Below are positions 9,919 to 20,458 of a stretch of 64,000 nt of DNA, in pieces. The notes below the pieces were generated by a model. The model was not told where the DNA came from. It did not search any database and saw nothing but the letters and a program-made list of their open reading frames with translations. This DNA comes from Apodospora peruviana. Taxonomy: Eukaryota; Ascomycota; Sordariomycetes; Sordariales; Lasiosphaeriaceae. The first letter of the stretch is position 1; every line of letters starts with the position of its first letter. Made by a program: the position numbers and the translations under genes. Location: contig JAUEDM010000005.1 in the NCBI GenBank assembly GCA_033439685.1, positions 1,550,001 through 1,614,000 on the forward strand, read 5' to 3'.

Positions 9919-12384
9919 TCACAAATCATCCAACCCCAAGCCATCCACCCTTCCCAAAAACTCCCCCTGACCACCCCCTCGCAACAACTCATCGATATCC
10001 ACCCCGCCCGCGCCACCGGTAATATACCGCTCGCTCACACCGGTATTGATCCGCTTGCTCAGCAGCTCCCTCAGCTGGGCTCTCAGTCCACCCATCTCCG
10101 CTTTCGTAATCTCCTGGCTTTCCTTCTCCTTCTGCTTCCGCCCGCTACCGCGCCCGCTCCACTGGCCCGCCCGTTCCAGCTCGTCCGAGTTGTAATCTAC
10201 CCCGAGATCCTCAGCCGCCTTCTTGACCCAGTCGTCGTCGTTCTTGGTTTTGGTCTTGGCCAGCTCGGCGTCGGTGATCTTTTTTGCCAGCGTCACGCGC
10301 TCGCGCAACCTGGAGACCAGTTTGCGGTCAATATCGATCGTGCGGACAATACCAGCCCCCAAGTTCTGCGTCTTCTTTTTGGGGTTGGTGGTATTCTTCA
10401 TCTCGGCGCGCGCGTGGACCTTGGCGACGAGGCGCTGCGTCGGCACGGCTTCTTTTGGTCCGCAGAGCAGGACGCTCACGCCCGAGTTGGCGGCGCGGGC
10501 GGTGCGGCCGGAGCGGTGTACGTAATCGTCTGCGGACCTCGGGACGTGGTAGTGAATCACGAGATCGACGTTGGGGATATCGAGACCGCGCGCGGCTACG
10601 TCGGTCGCGATGAGGATGGACGAAGATGAGAATGACGATGAGGGTTTGGATTGGCTGTTTTTGTTTTGGGCGACTGGTGCGCTAGCTTTGAATCGCTCGA
10701 TGGACCGCATGCGGGCCTTTTGGATCATGTTGGAGTGGAGGGGGAAGGCTGGCAGGTTGAGGTTTTGCAGCATGGGGGTCAGGCGGCGGACGGAGTTGAT
10801 CGAGTTGGTAAACACCAACGTCCTGCGGGTCGGCTGCAGGAGGATGGTCGCGTAGAGGTAGAGGTCCTTCTCCATGTCGCCGCACATGATGAGGCCCTCC
10901 TTGAGATTTTCGGCCATCTGGGATATGGGATTGGCGTCGACGAATCTAGGTTTGTCTTCGCGGAAGTTGAGTTTCTGAAGGAGGTACTCGAGCGACTCGG
11001 TGTCGGCCATGAGGTTGAATTTGCTTTTACCCGCCAACTTTTGCTGCAAGTTCTTGTTGAATGTGGCGGAGAATACCAGCGTCTGTCGTTTTTGTGTCTG
11101 GTTCTCGTCGGAGACTTCCTCCTCCGAGTCGCTCTCCTTCCCCTCCTCCTCTGTCGGGCCGGTTCTATCCAGAGCTTTGAAGATCTCCTCTGCCTCTTTG
11201 AAATGGCCGTCTTTGAGCAATCGATCGGCCTCATCCACGACAAGGAACTTAACATCTCTTAACGAATTCATGACCGAGTTGCTTGAGCTCATGAGCTCCC
11301 ACATTCTGCCCGGGGTTCCGATGACAATATCTGCCCTCTCCAGCTGCCTCTGCTGTTTCTGTACGGCCAAACCGCCCGTGACTGAGCAGATGTAGGGACC
11401 GGTGGTGAGCCCAGCGCACAGCGCTTTGATATGGTCGGAAATCTGGTGCGCAAGTTCTCTGGTGGGTGAGAGAACCAGTGCAATTGGAGATTTCTTTTCC
11501 TTGTCGTCGGCTGGTTTGTCAGCCTGCCGGCTTAGCCACGTCTCGACAATGGGGATTCCAAAGGCCAGCGTCTTCCCTGAACCGGTGGCGGCTTTACCAA
11601 TAACATCGTGACCGTTCATAATCTCAGGGATCGCCCTCGACTGAATTATTGTCGGCTTGGCGAACTTCAAACGCGCGATTGATGTCATCATCTCGGGAGA
11701 TAGCTCAAGCGGAACCCACTCTGTCAAATCGAACTCCTCGTCGGGCCCTGCTATGTCGTCCAGGTTCGCAAAGACATTGGTCTCAAGTTCCGGGTCGTCG
11801 TTCTCGTTCTCATCCTCCTCACCATCCTCAACCTCAACCTGGACTTCCTTTTCAGGGACCTTTTCAGCCTTCTTCTTGGCCTCTTTCTTGGCTTCCTTTT
11901 TAGCCTTCAATTTGGCCTCATTTTTAGGATCCTTCCTCTTGGGTTCTTTCTTCTTCTGATCCTTTGAAGCGTCCCCTACTGCCGAGGACTTCAAGGCTAC
12001 AGGCCCCTTTGCCTTAGCAACGCTATCGGCGGTCTCAGGCGCATCATCAAACCCAGTAAACTCCTCGCTATCCTCGGACTGCTGAGCTTGGGCTGGTGCC
12101 AGCTGAAATTGATAATGAGTACACTTGCTGGAACCAAGTCAAAGGGTCAGAACGCTTGAGTGACTTACAAATCGAACTGTCTCGCCCTCTCGAACCACGT
12201 CAACGCCTTCAATCTCCTCGAGACCGAAGAATCCCTCGGCGTCATCAAACATCTCGGGCACCTCGACTGTCTTCCATTTCAGGGCATTTACGCCGACCGC
12301 CTTCTTCTCTGTGCCCTGTGTCTTGCGCCGCTTGAGCTGACCAGCTGGTGCTTTGGAAAACTTCCGCTTGTTATCGGTTCCCAT
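9919..12384 (-). CDS. mak5: DEAD-box ATP-dependent RNA helicase, 60S ribosome biogenesis (MAK5)
   Basis: A nucleolar RNA helicase needed for large-subunit rRNA processing. Two exons: 12169-12384 and 9919-12102, joined over a 66-bp intron (GTAAGT...TTTCAG, phase 0), giving 799 residues, close to the family's usual 750-810. The N-terminal signature LKWKTVEVPEMFDDAEGFFG is characteristic of MAK5. Then come an acidic/Lys-rich linker (KKEAKKEAKKKAEKV), the Q-motif region, Walker A ATGSGKT at about 244-250, DEAD (VVDEADRL), SAT (FSATFNK) and the helicase C-terminal motif HRSGRTARA. It is divergent with TRM7, with starts 608 bp apart, so the two RNA-maturation genes may share control sequences (inference). 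Confident assignment. Confidence 0.95.
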
Positions 12385-12992
12385 GTTGGGCTATGTGTGC
12401 TGTAGGCGGGATATGTGGGTGACTTGGATGCGCCTGGCTGTCGATGAGAAGTTCAACCGATGAAAAGTCGTGAAAATGAAAATGCAATTTCGGCCCCACT
12501 ACAGCGTATTACGGCGACGGCGCCGAAGCGATCTCTATAATGAAACCTAACCCGGAATGTTCAGCGCTCACCGCTTTCGGGGTTCGCTAATTCTGCCGGA
12601 TCTATTTGTCAGTGAACAGAACATGGTCTTCGTCTGAACTGTGAACCATTTCACTTCCATTCTTCACCTTCCATCGGTATTAGCGACAGGGGAAAATTCA
12701 GTTCCATAATTGTTAAAATGTCTTCTGGCTTTTGAAATGGGATAAACTAACCTTCCGACCGCCCAAAATAACAAGTATTGATGTTCCGTAAATTCTGCCA
12801 CAAAATTTAGGCGGTGAGGATTCAGTGGAACAGCAGGGGTGAAAGCGCCCCAAATCGAAATCCTGGTTGTTCAGTTGTGGGGCGAGAGACATTGGACTCA
12901 CTCTCTCATCCCGCTGTCCACCAAGAATCTCAGTGATCTCGAAAGCTTCCACAATCCAATATTCACAGGTTTCCGCAGGGGTTGGTATAAAA
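12385..12992. promoter_or_regulatory. Shared divergent promoter region of mak5 and trm7
   Basis: The 608 bp between the two outward-facing start codons must contain both promoters and 5' UTRs. I see no TATA box at a convincing distance. A GGCGACGGCGCCG palindromic GC block near 12513-12525 is a candidate site but is not identified with any known factor. Confidence 0.55.
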
Positions 12993-14314
12993 ATGGGAAA
13001 ATCATCAAAAGACAAGCGCGACGCCTATTACCGGCTCGCCAAGGAACAAGGATGGCGAGCCAGAAGTGCATTCAAGCTGCTTCAATTGGATGAAGGTACC
13101 TTATATTGATACAATTCCCTGTCCTTCTTTGAACCCAGCCGCTAACATATCCAACAGAATTCAACCTCTTTGAAAATGTCACCCGCGTAGTCGACCTGTG
13201 CGCAGCGCCCGGAAGCTGGTCGCAGGTTCTCTCAAGAGTACTGATCAAAGGCGAGACGTTTGGCCGTTGCGCGTGGCAAGACCGTGAAGCCAAGCTCCGG
13301 CAGCAGATGCTCAACGTCTTTGGCTCCTCCTCCTCATCAGATGATACCCCGACAACACAAGATGATGATGTCCAAATAGACCAACAACCACCACAGAAGA
13401 ACACGCCACGACCAAACGTCAAGATCGTCTCCATCGACCTGCAACCGATATCCCCGCTTCCCGGCATCATCACCCTGCGCGCAGACATCACCCACCCGGC
13501 TACGGTCCCGCTCCTCCTCAAGGCTCTGGATCCAGACTATGACACGCACAATAACCAAAACAAAAACCAGCAACAACAGGCCTCGCACCCGGTCGACCTC
13601 GTGCTAAGCGACGGCGCGCCAGACGTGACGGGCCTCCACGACCTCGACATCTACGTCCAGTCGCAGCTGCTCTTCGCCGCCCTCAACCTCGCCCTGTGCG
13701 TGCTCAAACCAGGCGGCAAGTTCGTCGCCAAGATCTTCCGCGGCCGCAACGTCGACCTCCTCTACGCGCAGCTCAAGATATTCTTCGAAAAGGTCTACGT
13801 CGCCAAGCCGCGCTCCTCGCGCGCCAGCAGCGTCGAGGCCTTCATCGTGTGCATCAACTTCCAGCCGCCCCAAGGCTTCCAGGCCAGTCTCGAGGAGCCC
13901 CTAGGCGTCGCTAGCCGGCTGCCCGAGATGCTTCGAAACAAACAAGCGGTCTTGCCGGTTACTGCTCCCGCAGGAGGGTCAATGCAGGACTGGGCCACCG
14001 GAACCTGGGATTCGTCTCCGGAGCAGTTATTACAGCCTGTGGCCGACAAGGACGGCATATACGACCTGGAAATCGAAGACCTGACGGTGGAAGAGGCGGA
14101 CCACAGAAGCACCCAGCAGGACATTAGATGGGTTGCGCCGTTTGTCGTGTGCGGAGATCTGTCGGCTTTCGACTCGGATGCGTCATATAAATTACCAGAC
14201 GACCACATCTCGCTGGATCCGGTGCAGCCGCCGACAGCGCCTCCATACAAGCGCGCCATCGAGCTGCGGAGGGCCAATGGGGGTGCATACCAAAAAACGA
14301 CTGGGAAAGGATAA
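12993..14314 (+). CDS. trm7: tRNA (cytidine32/guanosine34-2'-O)-methyltransferase TRM7
   Basis: A FtsJ-type enzyme that 2'-O-methylates positions 32 and 34 of the anticodon loop of several tRNAs, with S-adenosylmethionine as donor. Exons 12993-13095 and 13158-14314 are joined in phase 1 over a 62-bp intron (GTACCT...CAACAG), giving 419 residues. The start MGKSSKDKRDAYYRLAKEQG matches TRM7. The SAM motif VVDLCAAPGSWSQVL follows, and the K-D-K-E tetrad is visible as K28, D186 (LSDGAP), K226 (GGKFVAKIF) and E261 (SSVEAF). It is about 100 residues longer than yeast Trm7 because of two low-complexity inserts: a Ser/Asp/Gln-rich stretch at about 90-116 and an Asn/Gln-rich one at about 163-176. Confident assignment. 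Confidence 0.95.
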
Positions 14315-14595
14315 ATAGCGCTTCTTCTTAACTACCTAATCTGTAGTCCTGGAAAATGAAAACCAAAAAAGTGAAACATTCAAACCCGCTTCTAACGGCT
14401 CTCCTGCCGGTTCCTGTTCCTGGAGCATGAGTTGTAATTATGTTTCCCTTTTGACCAGTTTACAAGTCCTTGTTGCGCGCATCAATGGAACGAACTCGTT
14501 TCCCCCGCCAGCCTCTTCGACATCCAACTCTCAGTCTTGTTCCGTGTCTTATCTGAAAGCTTCGAGTTTTCTTATATAGAGTGGATGGTCTAGAA
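14315..14595. other. Convergent spacer
   Basis: The 280 bp between the stops of trm7 (+) and the repeat-containing ORF (-) hold both 3' UTRs. Nothing else is seen. Confidence 0.4.
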
Positions 14596-15375
14596 TCAAA
14601 ACAACTGCGTCCACAGAGAGAAAGCATCGAGTTCTTTTTTGTATACTCGTCTCATCTCAGCGAGCGTCTTGGGCTCATGCGCGGCCTCGATATCTTGACT
14701 GGCGACCATACCACTTTTTTCAAATATCTTAAGACGCTTCGCAATGACCTTCATTACGTCTTCCAAGGTATCGAAGTCATTGCCATGCTCGTGTTCACAA
14801 TGGCAGATGGCCAAGGCTGCCACCATCCACAACAATGGCGGCGATAAACCCAGCGCTGGGGCTAGGTACCTGACGACCGTCTTTTCGTCCGCGGTTAGGG
14901 GACGGCTTCCCCAAGCATTAGAAAGTATTACCGCGTCGATGCCGTCGTCGACGTTCTCTGCTGAAGTAGCAGAAGCAGCATCCGCATCCAGAGCAGCGGG
15001 TGCGGCACACGCAGGCTTAACCTTGGGGCTGCTGTCGTCTGATTCACTGCCGGGGACCTCGGCGGCAACTTGGAACAGCACCTTGCCTAGGGTGTGGTGG
15101 TACTCCACGTCGTGATTGTCGATGTCGACGTCGATGTCTGTGGCGGTCTCGGTAGATATGCGCTCTTTGGGGGTGGTCCCAGTGGTGGGTGATGAGGGGC
15201 TGATTTTGTTCCCGAGGAACTGCGAGAGCAGCAGTGCGTCGTAGTCGTCATCGTCGTCGTCGTCTGTGGAAGTCTCGGTAGACATGCGTTCCTTGGGGAT
15301 GGTCCAGGTGGTGGGTGATGAGCGGCCACTTTTGTTGCAGTCGACGTCGATGTCTGTGGCAGGCTCGGTAGACAT
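14596..15375 (-). CDS. Hypothetical protein with acidic repeats, in frame with upstream GNAT ORF
   Basis: A 259-codon ORF in the same reading frame as the acetyltransferase ORF directly upstream; the two are separated only by one TAG codon and two sense codons. The N-terminal third has repeats of the form PKER(M/I)STET(A/S)TD followed by Asp-rich tails. The C-terminal region (about 150-259) looks globular: TVVRYLAPALGLSPPLLWMVAALAI, then DTLEDVMKVIAKRLKIF, ending in DAFSLWTQLF. No known domain is recognised. It is either a separate gene starting at ATG 15375, or the C-terminal half of a GNAT fusion broken, or read through, at the TAG. The long open frame argues that it is, or was recently, translated. 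Confidence 0.5.
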   Translation of the reverse strand: MSTEPATDIDVDCNKSGRSSPTTWTIPKERMSTETSTDDDDDDDYDALLLSQFLGNKISPSSPTTGTTPKERISTETATDIDVDIDNHDVEYHHTLGKVLFQVAAEVPGSESDDSSPKVKPACAAPAALDADAASATSAENVDDGIDAVILSNAWGSRPLTADEKTVVRYLAPALGLSPPLLWMVAALAICHCEHEHGNDFDTLEDVMKVIAKRLKIFEKSGMVASQDIEAAHEPKTLAEMRRVYKKELDAFSLWTQLF

Positions 15376-15420
15376 GCGTTTCTAGGGGGCAGTCTCCTCG
15401 GTAGACTCCAAGACATGCGA
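15115..15420 (-). repeat. Tandem-type coding repeats (PKERMSTET units)
   Basis: Three related units read on the minus strand near 15390-15340, 15300-15255 and 15170-15115. Each has the core CCC-AAR-GAR-CGC-ATR-TCT-ACC-GAG. In the most upstream unit the AAG codon is TAG and the next codon is AAA instead of GAA, which creates the stop that ends the GNAT ORF. Confidence 0.75.
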
Positions 15421-15966
15421 TTGCATCGCAGTCAATCCCGGCTTGGAAGAAGAACTCTCTGTGATAGGCGCGGCACCGAGTGTCTTGCGATAAAAGTCGA
15501 CTGCCCGAGGGTCACCGGTAATAAGGACGCAGCGTCTCAGACAATTGACGCCGTCCAGCATCTTCCGAATCGCCGTCATCATGTACGTTGCCAGGCCCTT
15601 ACCTTGGTGCTCGCCGAGGACATAGACGTCTGTGAGGTAGGCAATGGTGACGTAGTCCGTGACCAGCCTTGCAAAGCCAACCATGGTCTCTTCGCGGTCG
15701 TCTCGCACCCAGTAGAGGCCTACACAGAATGACTGCTCAACCATCGTCTTCAGCTCGTCATCGGGTAGACGTTTGGCCCACCACACCAGGTCGGAACCGA
15801 AAGCATCGTCGAGCGCGGCCAGATCGATACGTGTTTTGTCGGTGCTCATGGCATAGTGGCTGGGCTTGTTGCCGTCGTCGTCTTTGTCTGGCACAGTCCA
15901 CTCCAGCTCACCGCTTAGGGTCCATGGACTCCGTGTTGGCGGTGTCTCAGTTCCCTCGATCGACAT
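15382..15966 (-). CDS. GNAT-family N-acetyltransferase
   Basis: A 194-codon ORF with the GNAT fold. Motif D/A is seen as TVIAYLTDVYVL-type strand sequence (VTIAYLTDVYVLGEH) followed by the acetyl-CoA pyrophosphate loop HQGKGLATYMM at about 120-130. Motif B follows as DPRAVDFYRKTLGA. The substrate cannot be told from sequence; the closest layout is of small single-domain fungal GNATs. The frame ends at a TAG (15382-15384) that lies inside the first of several coding repeats continuing downstream in the same frame, so the natural product could be longer. The ATG at 15966 gives a sensible N-terminus (MSIEGTETPPTRSPW). Confidence 0.85.
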   Translation of the reverse strand: MSIEGTETPPTRSPWTLSGELEWTVPDKDDDGNKPSHYAMSTDKTRIDLAALDDAFGSDLVWWAKRLPDDELKTMVEQSFCVGLYWVRDDREETMVGFARLVTDYVTIAYLTDVYVLGEHQGKGLATYMMTAIRKMLDGVNCLRRCVLITGDPRAVDFYRKTLGAAPITESSSSKPGLTAMQSHVLESTEETAP

Positions 15967-16693
15967 TTTGGGATTCGGGATCGACGATAGAAAAAAAGAA
16001 GGATCCGGATTTCAACAAAATTGTCTGGACTTGGATGATGTTGATCAAGCAATACAGATAAGAGATGGCGGTTGGTGGGTGGATCCGTGAATGACCAAAA
16101 AGTCCTTTGTCAGCGAACAAAATATGAGAAATGAACTTGAAGAACTTTATGATGGCACAATCTTCAAATGGATGATGTTGGTTCCAAGTTCTTCCTGCAA
16201 AAGTAGAGTCTGTTGACTGTGTTGGCGGAAGCTGCAGATGACCCCTTTCCCCGCTCCGGCTCCTGCCCATCAATGACTCACGTCCAGGTCTTACTTGCTC
16301 GCCTATCTAATCTCCTTTCACAGTGAATATCAACAAGCAGCAGCCTTACTAGCTGGGCTATTCCGAAATCAGACTTCGGTTGCGAATTCCTACAGTAGAA
16401 ACCCTTGCCATGAAGCAATTTCAACATATGCGAGAGGGCTGACTCATGACCTCATCACTTCCCTTCCGTTTCTCCATCAGGAATTCATGATCTGTCAGAG
16501 CTTCACGAATTACATATTTTTGTTCTGGTTTCCTGAAAAGAGAAACAATGGGTATTATGCTAACTCGCTCCCTACCTTAGGTAACCACAACGCCGCCAAT
16601 GGCCATGAAGAAACATTAAAATGAGGCCAAAACAAAAGAACCCAAGAACGCCCGACTCCAATCACCATCATACCTGTCTCATGCATGCCAGCG
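15967..16693. other. Intergenic, 5' flank of GNAT gene and 3' flank of CMT1-like gene
   Basis: No gene is supported. A TACCTTAGGTAACC-type motif lies near 16573-16584. Short ORFs have no recognisable content. Confidence 0.4.
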
Positions 16694-18418
16694 CTATGCG
16701 TACTCAACCTCAAAGAAACCCTCCCTCTTTTCCATGTCCGTCCTCTCCCATTTATCCCTCCAACTGCGCGGCAACATCTTCCCCCACCAGTTCCGGAACC
16801 GCAGCCTCTGCCCGGGCGGCATCCTGGTGTTGACCCAGTTGCTGCCGCCGCCGCCATCCGGCCCCCTCTTCCCGTCTTTTCTCAGAATCTGCATATCCCG
16901 AATCCCGCAAAAGAGACCACTCCTGCCCTTACGGTTCACCATCTTCCACCTGTCGCCGTCCCAGACCTCCTCCGTAAAGAAATCGCCCTCCTCGACGGTC
17001 CGGTAGGGATTCTCGGCGAGGGGCTCGAACCAGCTCTGGAAATAGTGGACCGGTACGAGCAAGCGCTCGTAGTACCTGACCCACCGCAACCACCCGATGA
17101 CAGACTCGGAGTAGGCGACGCGGATGTACGGGTTGGCAAAGATCATGTCTTTTTGTTCAGCGACCTGCGCGAGATCCGCCGAGAAAAGACAGCACTCACA
17201 CGCATCGTAGTACGCAGCCGGCTCGTAGCGGAACCGTATTGGTGCGGTGACGTTGCGTGGTCTCTCTGGGTCGATGACATGATCACTAATCTGACGATGT
17301 TGCTGAGCAACAGCAGCAGCATGACCATCAACATCATGTTCTTCTTCTTTCAGAACGCTCTGGACATATCGCGCCTGAACAGCCATCATGCCGCCCCAGC
17401 ACGACTTTACCCTGACGGCGTCGGTCTGGCTCAGGATATCCGCCCGCGAGGTCGACAGCCCCCCTGACTTTCTCCCGCCCGGCCTGGCCCGAAAGTACGG
17501 GAACAGCGTCTGGTAGTTGGCATACCCCTCGGCGTCGCGCATCGCGTACACGTCGTAGATGCGCAGCGGATGGAAGTAGTCCAGCGCACAGGCCGCCACG
17601 TACGCGGCCTTCCCGCCGTTCAACTCTGGTTGGCGGTTCGTGTTGAACAGCAGGTGCGCGGCGTCGATCGGGTCGAAGGCGATGTCGTTCATGAAGAGCA
17701 CCTTGTCGAACCTCATGTCGATATTATAACCGCTGCTGCTGCTGCTCTCGTTGAATTTGATCAAGGTGTCGAGCGGCCAAAGCGCGCGGTTGCGCAATTC
17801 TGCCAGATAGGCAACCCGCTTCGTCCGCTGGCTGCCGTCCGGCAGGGTTACATTCCGGAACCCGGCCAGCGAGACGTGGTCCTCAATAACGATCCTGTGC
17901 CGGCAACGAACGTCTCGTTTGAATACGCCCAGCGCCGCGCGTCCCCCTGGTCCGCTGTCATTCTCGTAGATGCTGAGGAAGACGTTCTCCGGGCCCAGCA
18001 GGTGGATCAGCGCGTGCAGTCTCTGGCCCCATAGCCCGCCTGCGAGCTGACCGTTGCTGTCGTAGAGGATGGTTGAGATGAAGACTTTTTCGTTGTGCGA
18101 ATTCGCGCAGCCGGCCATTGCGGTTTTGCACCGCATGGCAAGCTCACCGTAGTGGGGCGGTGGGCGTGTGTAAGACGGCGCGAGGAAGGGCGTCACCACC
18201 AATGTGATGAGCATGGCGAAGACGAGATACTTGGCTGCCGAGACGAGGTGATGGATATGTGGGGATCGCGTTGTCAGTCTGCGGAGGGCGCGAACGCGCG
18301 AGAAGGCCCATGTCTTGACAGGGCTTGAGGGGCTTGAGGGGGTTAGCTGGAGGAGGTGGTGCCATGATCCGACTTCTTGTTCGTCGTAGTCATCGTTCAT
18401 GTCGTGTTCACCACCCAT
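16694..18418 (-). CDS. CMT1/CAP59-type alpha-1,3-mannosyltransferase (GT69), type II membrane protein
   Basis: Expected to transfer mannose from GDP-mannose in the Golgi; relatives act on capsule or exopolysaccharide in Cryptococcus and on wall glycans in ascomycetes. From ATG 18418 (first ATG of the open frame, which extends upstream without ATG) it is 574 residues. A cytosolic N-terminus precedes one membrane anchor at about 63-83 (YLVFAMLITLVVTPFLAPSY). The lumenal part carries the family hallmarks KVFISTILYDSNGQLAGGLW, LLGPENVFLSIYENDSGP, FDKVLFMNDIAFDP and, near the end, a conserved Cys-rich CECCLFSADL segment. No intron is needed. It is the first of three neighbouring glycosyltransferase genes. 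The family call is strong; linkage and acceptor are inferred from the family only. Confidence 0.88.
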   Translation of the reverse strand: MGGEHDMNDDYDEQEVGSWHHLLQLTPSSPSSPVKTWAFSRVRALRRLTTRSPHIHHLVSAAKYLVFAMLITLVVTPFLAPSYTRPPPHYGELAMRCKTAMAGCANSHNEKVFISTILYDSNGQLAGGLWGQRLHALIHLLGPENVFLSIYENDSGPGGRAALGVFKRDVRCRHRIVIEDHVSLAGFRNVTLPDGSQRTKRVAYLAELRNRALWPLDTLIKFNESSSSSGYNIDMRFDKVLFMNDIAFDPIDAAHLLFNTNRQPELNGGKAAYVAACALDYFHPLRIYDVYAMRDAEGYANYQTLFPYFRARPGGRKSGGLSTSRADILSQTDAVRVKSCWGGMMAVQARYVQSVLKEEEHDVDGHAAAVAQQHRQISDHVIDPERPRNVTAPIRFRYEPAAYYDACECCLFSADLAQVAEQKDMIFANPYIRVAYSESVIGWLRWVRYYERLLVPVHYFQSWFEPLAENPYRTVEEGDFFTEEVWDGDRWKMVNRKGRSGLFCGIRDMQILRKDGKRGPDGGGGSNWVNTRMPPGQRLRFRNWWGKMLPRSWRDKWERTDMEKREGFFEVEYA

Positions 18419-20458
18419 TCCCGTCCTGGACGAGAATGACGTCCCGCCAGCGTAGAGTTGCAGAAATAGTGTCAGAATTAAAGGAAACTCATTCAAACAA
18501 GAAGGAGAGCGGCTGGGGAAGGAGGCTTGTTTCCAGTGTCGGCTGACATGTGTGGGTGAACAGGTACCGTTCAGTGTTCACACAGGCGTCAAGTGAAGTA
18601 TGACGTTTCTGAATTAGTTGAGTCCGAACTTTGATGATATGAGAGAGATGCAACCTGGTAGGTCGGTGAGGTAGGTAGTGAATGGACCTCGAGGTTGAAA
18701 CAATGAAGTTGTGAGTTCCAGGTTGTGAGATTGGTCTTACCTAACAGCAGCAATCCAGGCAGCCGTTTCTTGTATTTTAGTATAAGAACCAGGGACAGAA
18801 TGACAGAATGCGGCAATGGTTCGGATCCTAGGTTGCCAACTCAAGCCACCTCAGAGCTAACTCGAACGGTGGATGTTGTCAAAGATGCTCCTTGTCGGTC
18901 CTCGGTAATCTTGGCGCTCGGTGTATTCCGTAACGTAACGTAGGCACGTAATATTATAGAGCGGATTGGATGGAAACCAAAAGCAATCCCTTTGCTCCTC
19001 CTTCCATAAGAGGTGAAATATGTCAAACCGGCGAAGGAAAGAGGAGAATTCACCACGGTAGACCCCAAAGGGAAGAGAAATCATTCATTTCCGTTTTTCA
19101 GTCTTTTTGGGCAGGAGGTAGAGAGCCCCCGAACCCAAGCTTCCGGGTTGGTTTGCTCCTCGAAATTCAAGCCACTCACCGGTCTCAATAACAATACCGA
19201 GTGGTTACATGTTGCTAAAATTTGGCCCCCGAAGGTCTCTTTGAGTTGTCTGTTTTGTCTTCTTCACCGCTTGAGATCTCAACCTCCTCGGTGCTTGGGC
19301 GCCGTGCCACGCTGTCGCTTGCATTGCGAGGTTGTCAGGTTGAAAAGTGCGCCACAGTCCAACGGCATTGGAGCGCTAGGTCTTCTGTGAGCTTAGGTAC
19401 CTGCTCTCAGGCCACAACGGGCCGGTTCGCGTTGGCGCTGGACATAGAGATATTCACTTATCCTATCTGAATTGATGTTGCAGATTTGTACGGATTACGA
19501 TGACGCGTAAATCTCACCTCGGATACTTGCAAGTGCTGACAAACTGTATTTGGTGCTCACTATTCCGTATTCCGTAGGCATTCACGGACGGGGGAGGAGC
19601 CCGGGGGAGGGGGGTGACGGTGAATGATGAACGGGGAGAAAAGCCCTCGTCCAGGGACTCCACACTTGGCGTGGCAGCTCGGCACCTCCCGAGGACCTGT
19701 CACCGGCATGCGGATGCAAGCTAGCGCTAGCTCACCCCGCATCCACGCTAGGGAAAGTGCGACAACCGTCGGCCGTCACCCGCTGCACCAGCCGGGGTTA
19801 AGCATTGTAGGGTGGGAACGTCAAACCGTTCTTTCCGTCGCATGTTCTGCAATATACCGTATCCGTACGGTTGGAACCCAGCGAACCCAATCCAGTTCAC
19901 CGGAATGCTGGTGCCTGTTGCCTAACCTGACAGTGCCTGGCATCTCCCTGCATCTGTCCATCAACACCAACAATTGTGCTGCCTGAAAGTCGTCGTCATC
20001 CAGCTTAAAGATGCGACCATCGCGCCTGTTTCTTTTCTCTCGAACCTTTCTCCACTGTCATTTCACACGTGTACGAACGGGCCCTGTACGGTGTCATCTG
20101 GAGTTAAGGGAAGCTGTTTTCGGTTGGCTACGGCATGATGTCTCACCGGCCCTTTCGTCCCGTCGTAGGTGGTACGGATGTCCCATTGCCATGCGGCGGC
20201 CGCAGTCGAATCGCACAGTCCCAACGAACGACATCAAACTGCTTTCGGCCCGGAATTACGCGTCTCTTCTCTTCTCACCTAGGTAACTCGGGTCGCGCAC
20301 GACAGATAACTGGCCACTCGAACCTTACATTCTAGGTGAAAGCAATTTCCAGGTCCAAAGCCTCCCCTGGCAGCTCTCAACCCCTCCATCTTAACCCCTC
20401 CATCTCGGCCAGCAGCTCCCTTACCTGGAGAGTCACCCTAGAAATCTTCCTCGCAGCC
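18419..20458. other. Divergent intergenic region between two mannosyltransferase genes
   Basis: About 2 kb between the CMT1-like gene (-) and the KTR-type gene (+), so it holds both promoters. No supported ORF. Notable bits: GGTAGGTCGGTGAGGTAGGT near 18657-18677, a perfect palindrome GCTAGCGCTAGC near 19720-19731, and an open frame without ATG from 20336 that runs into the KTR gene and may be 5' UTR or an unrecognised upstream exon. Confidence 0.45.
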
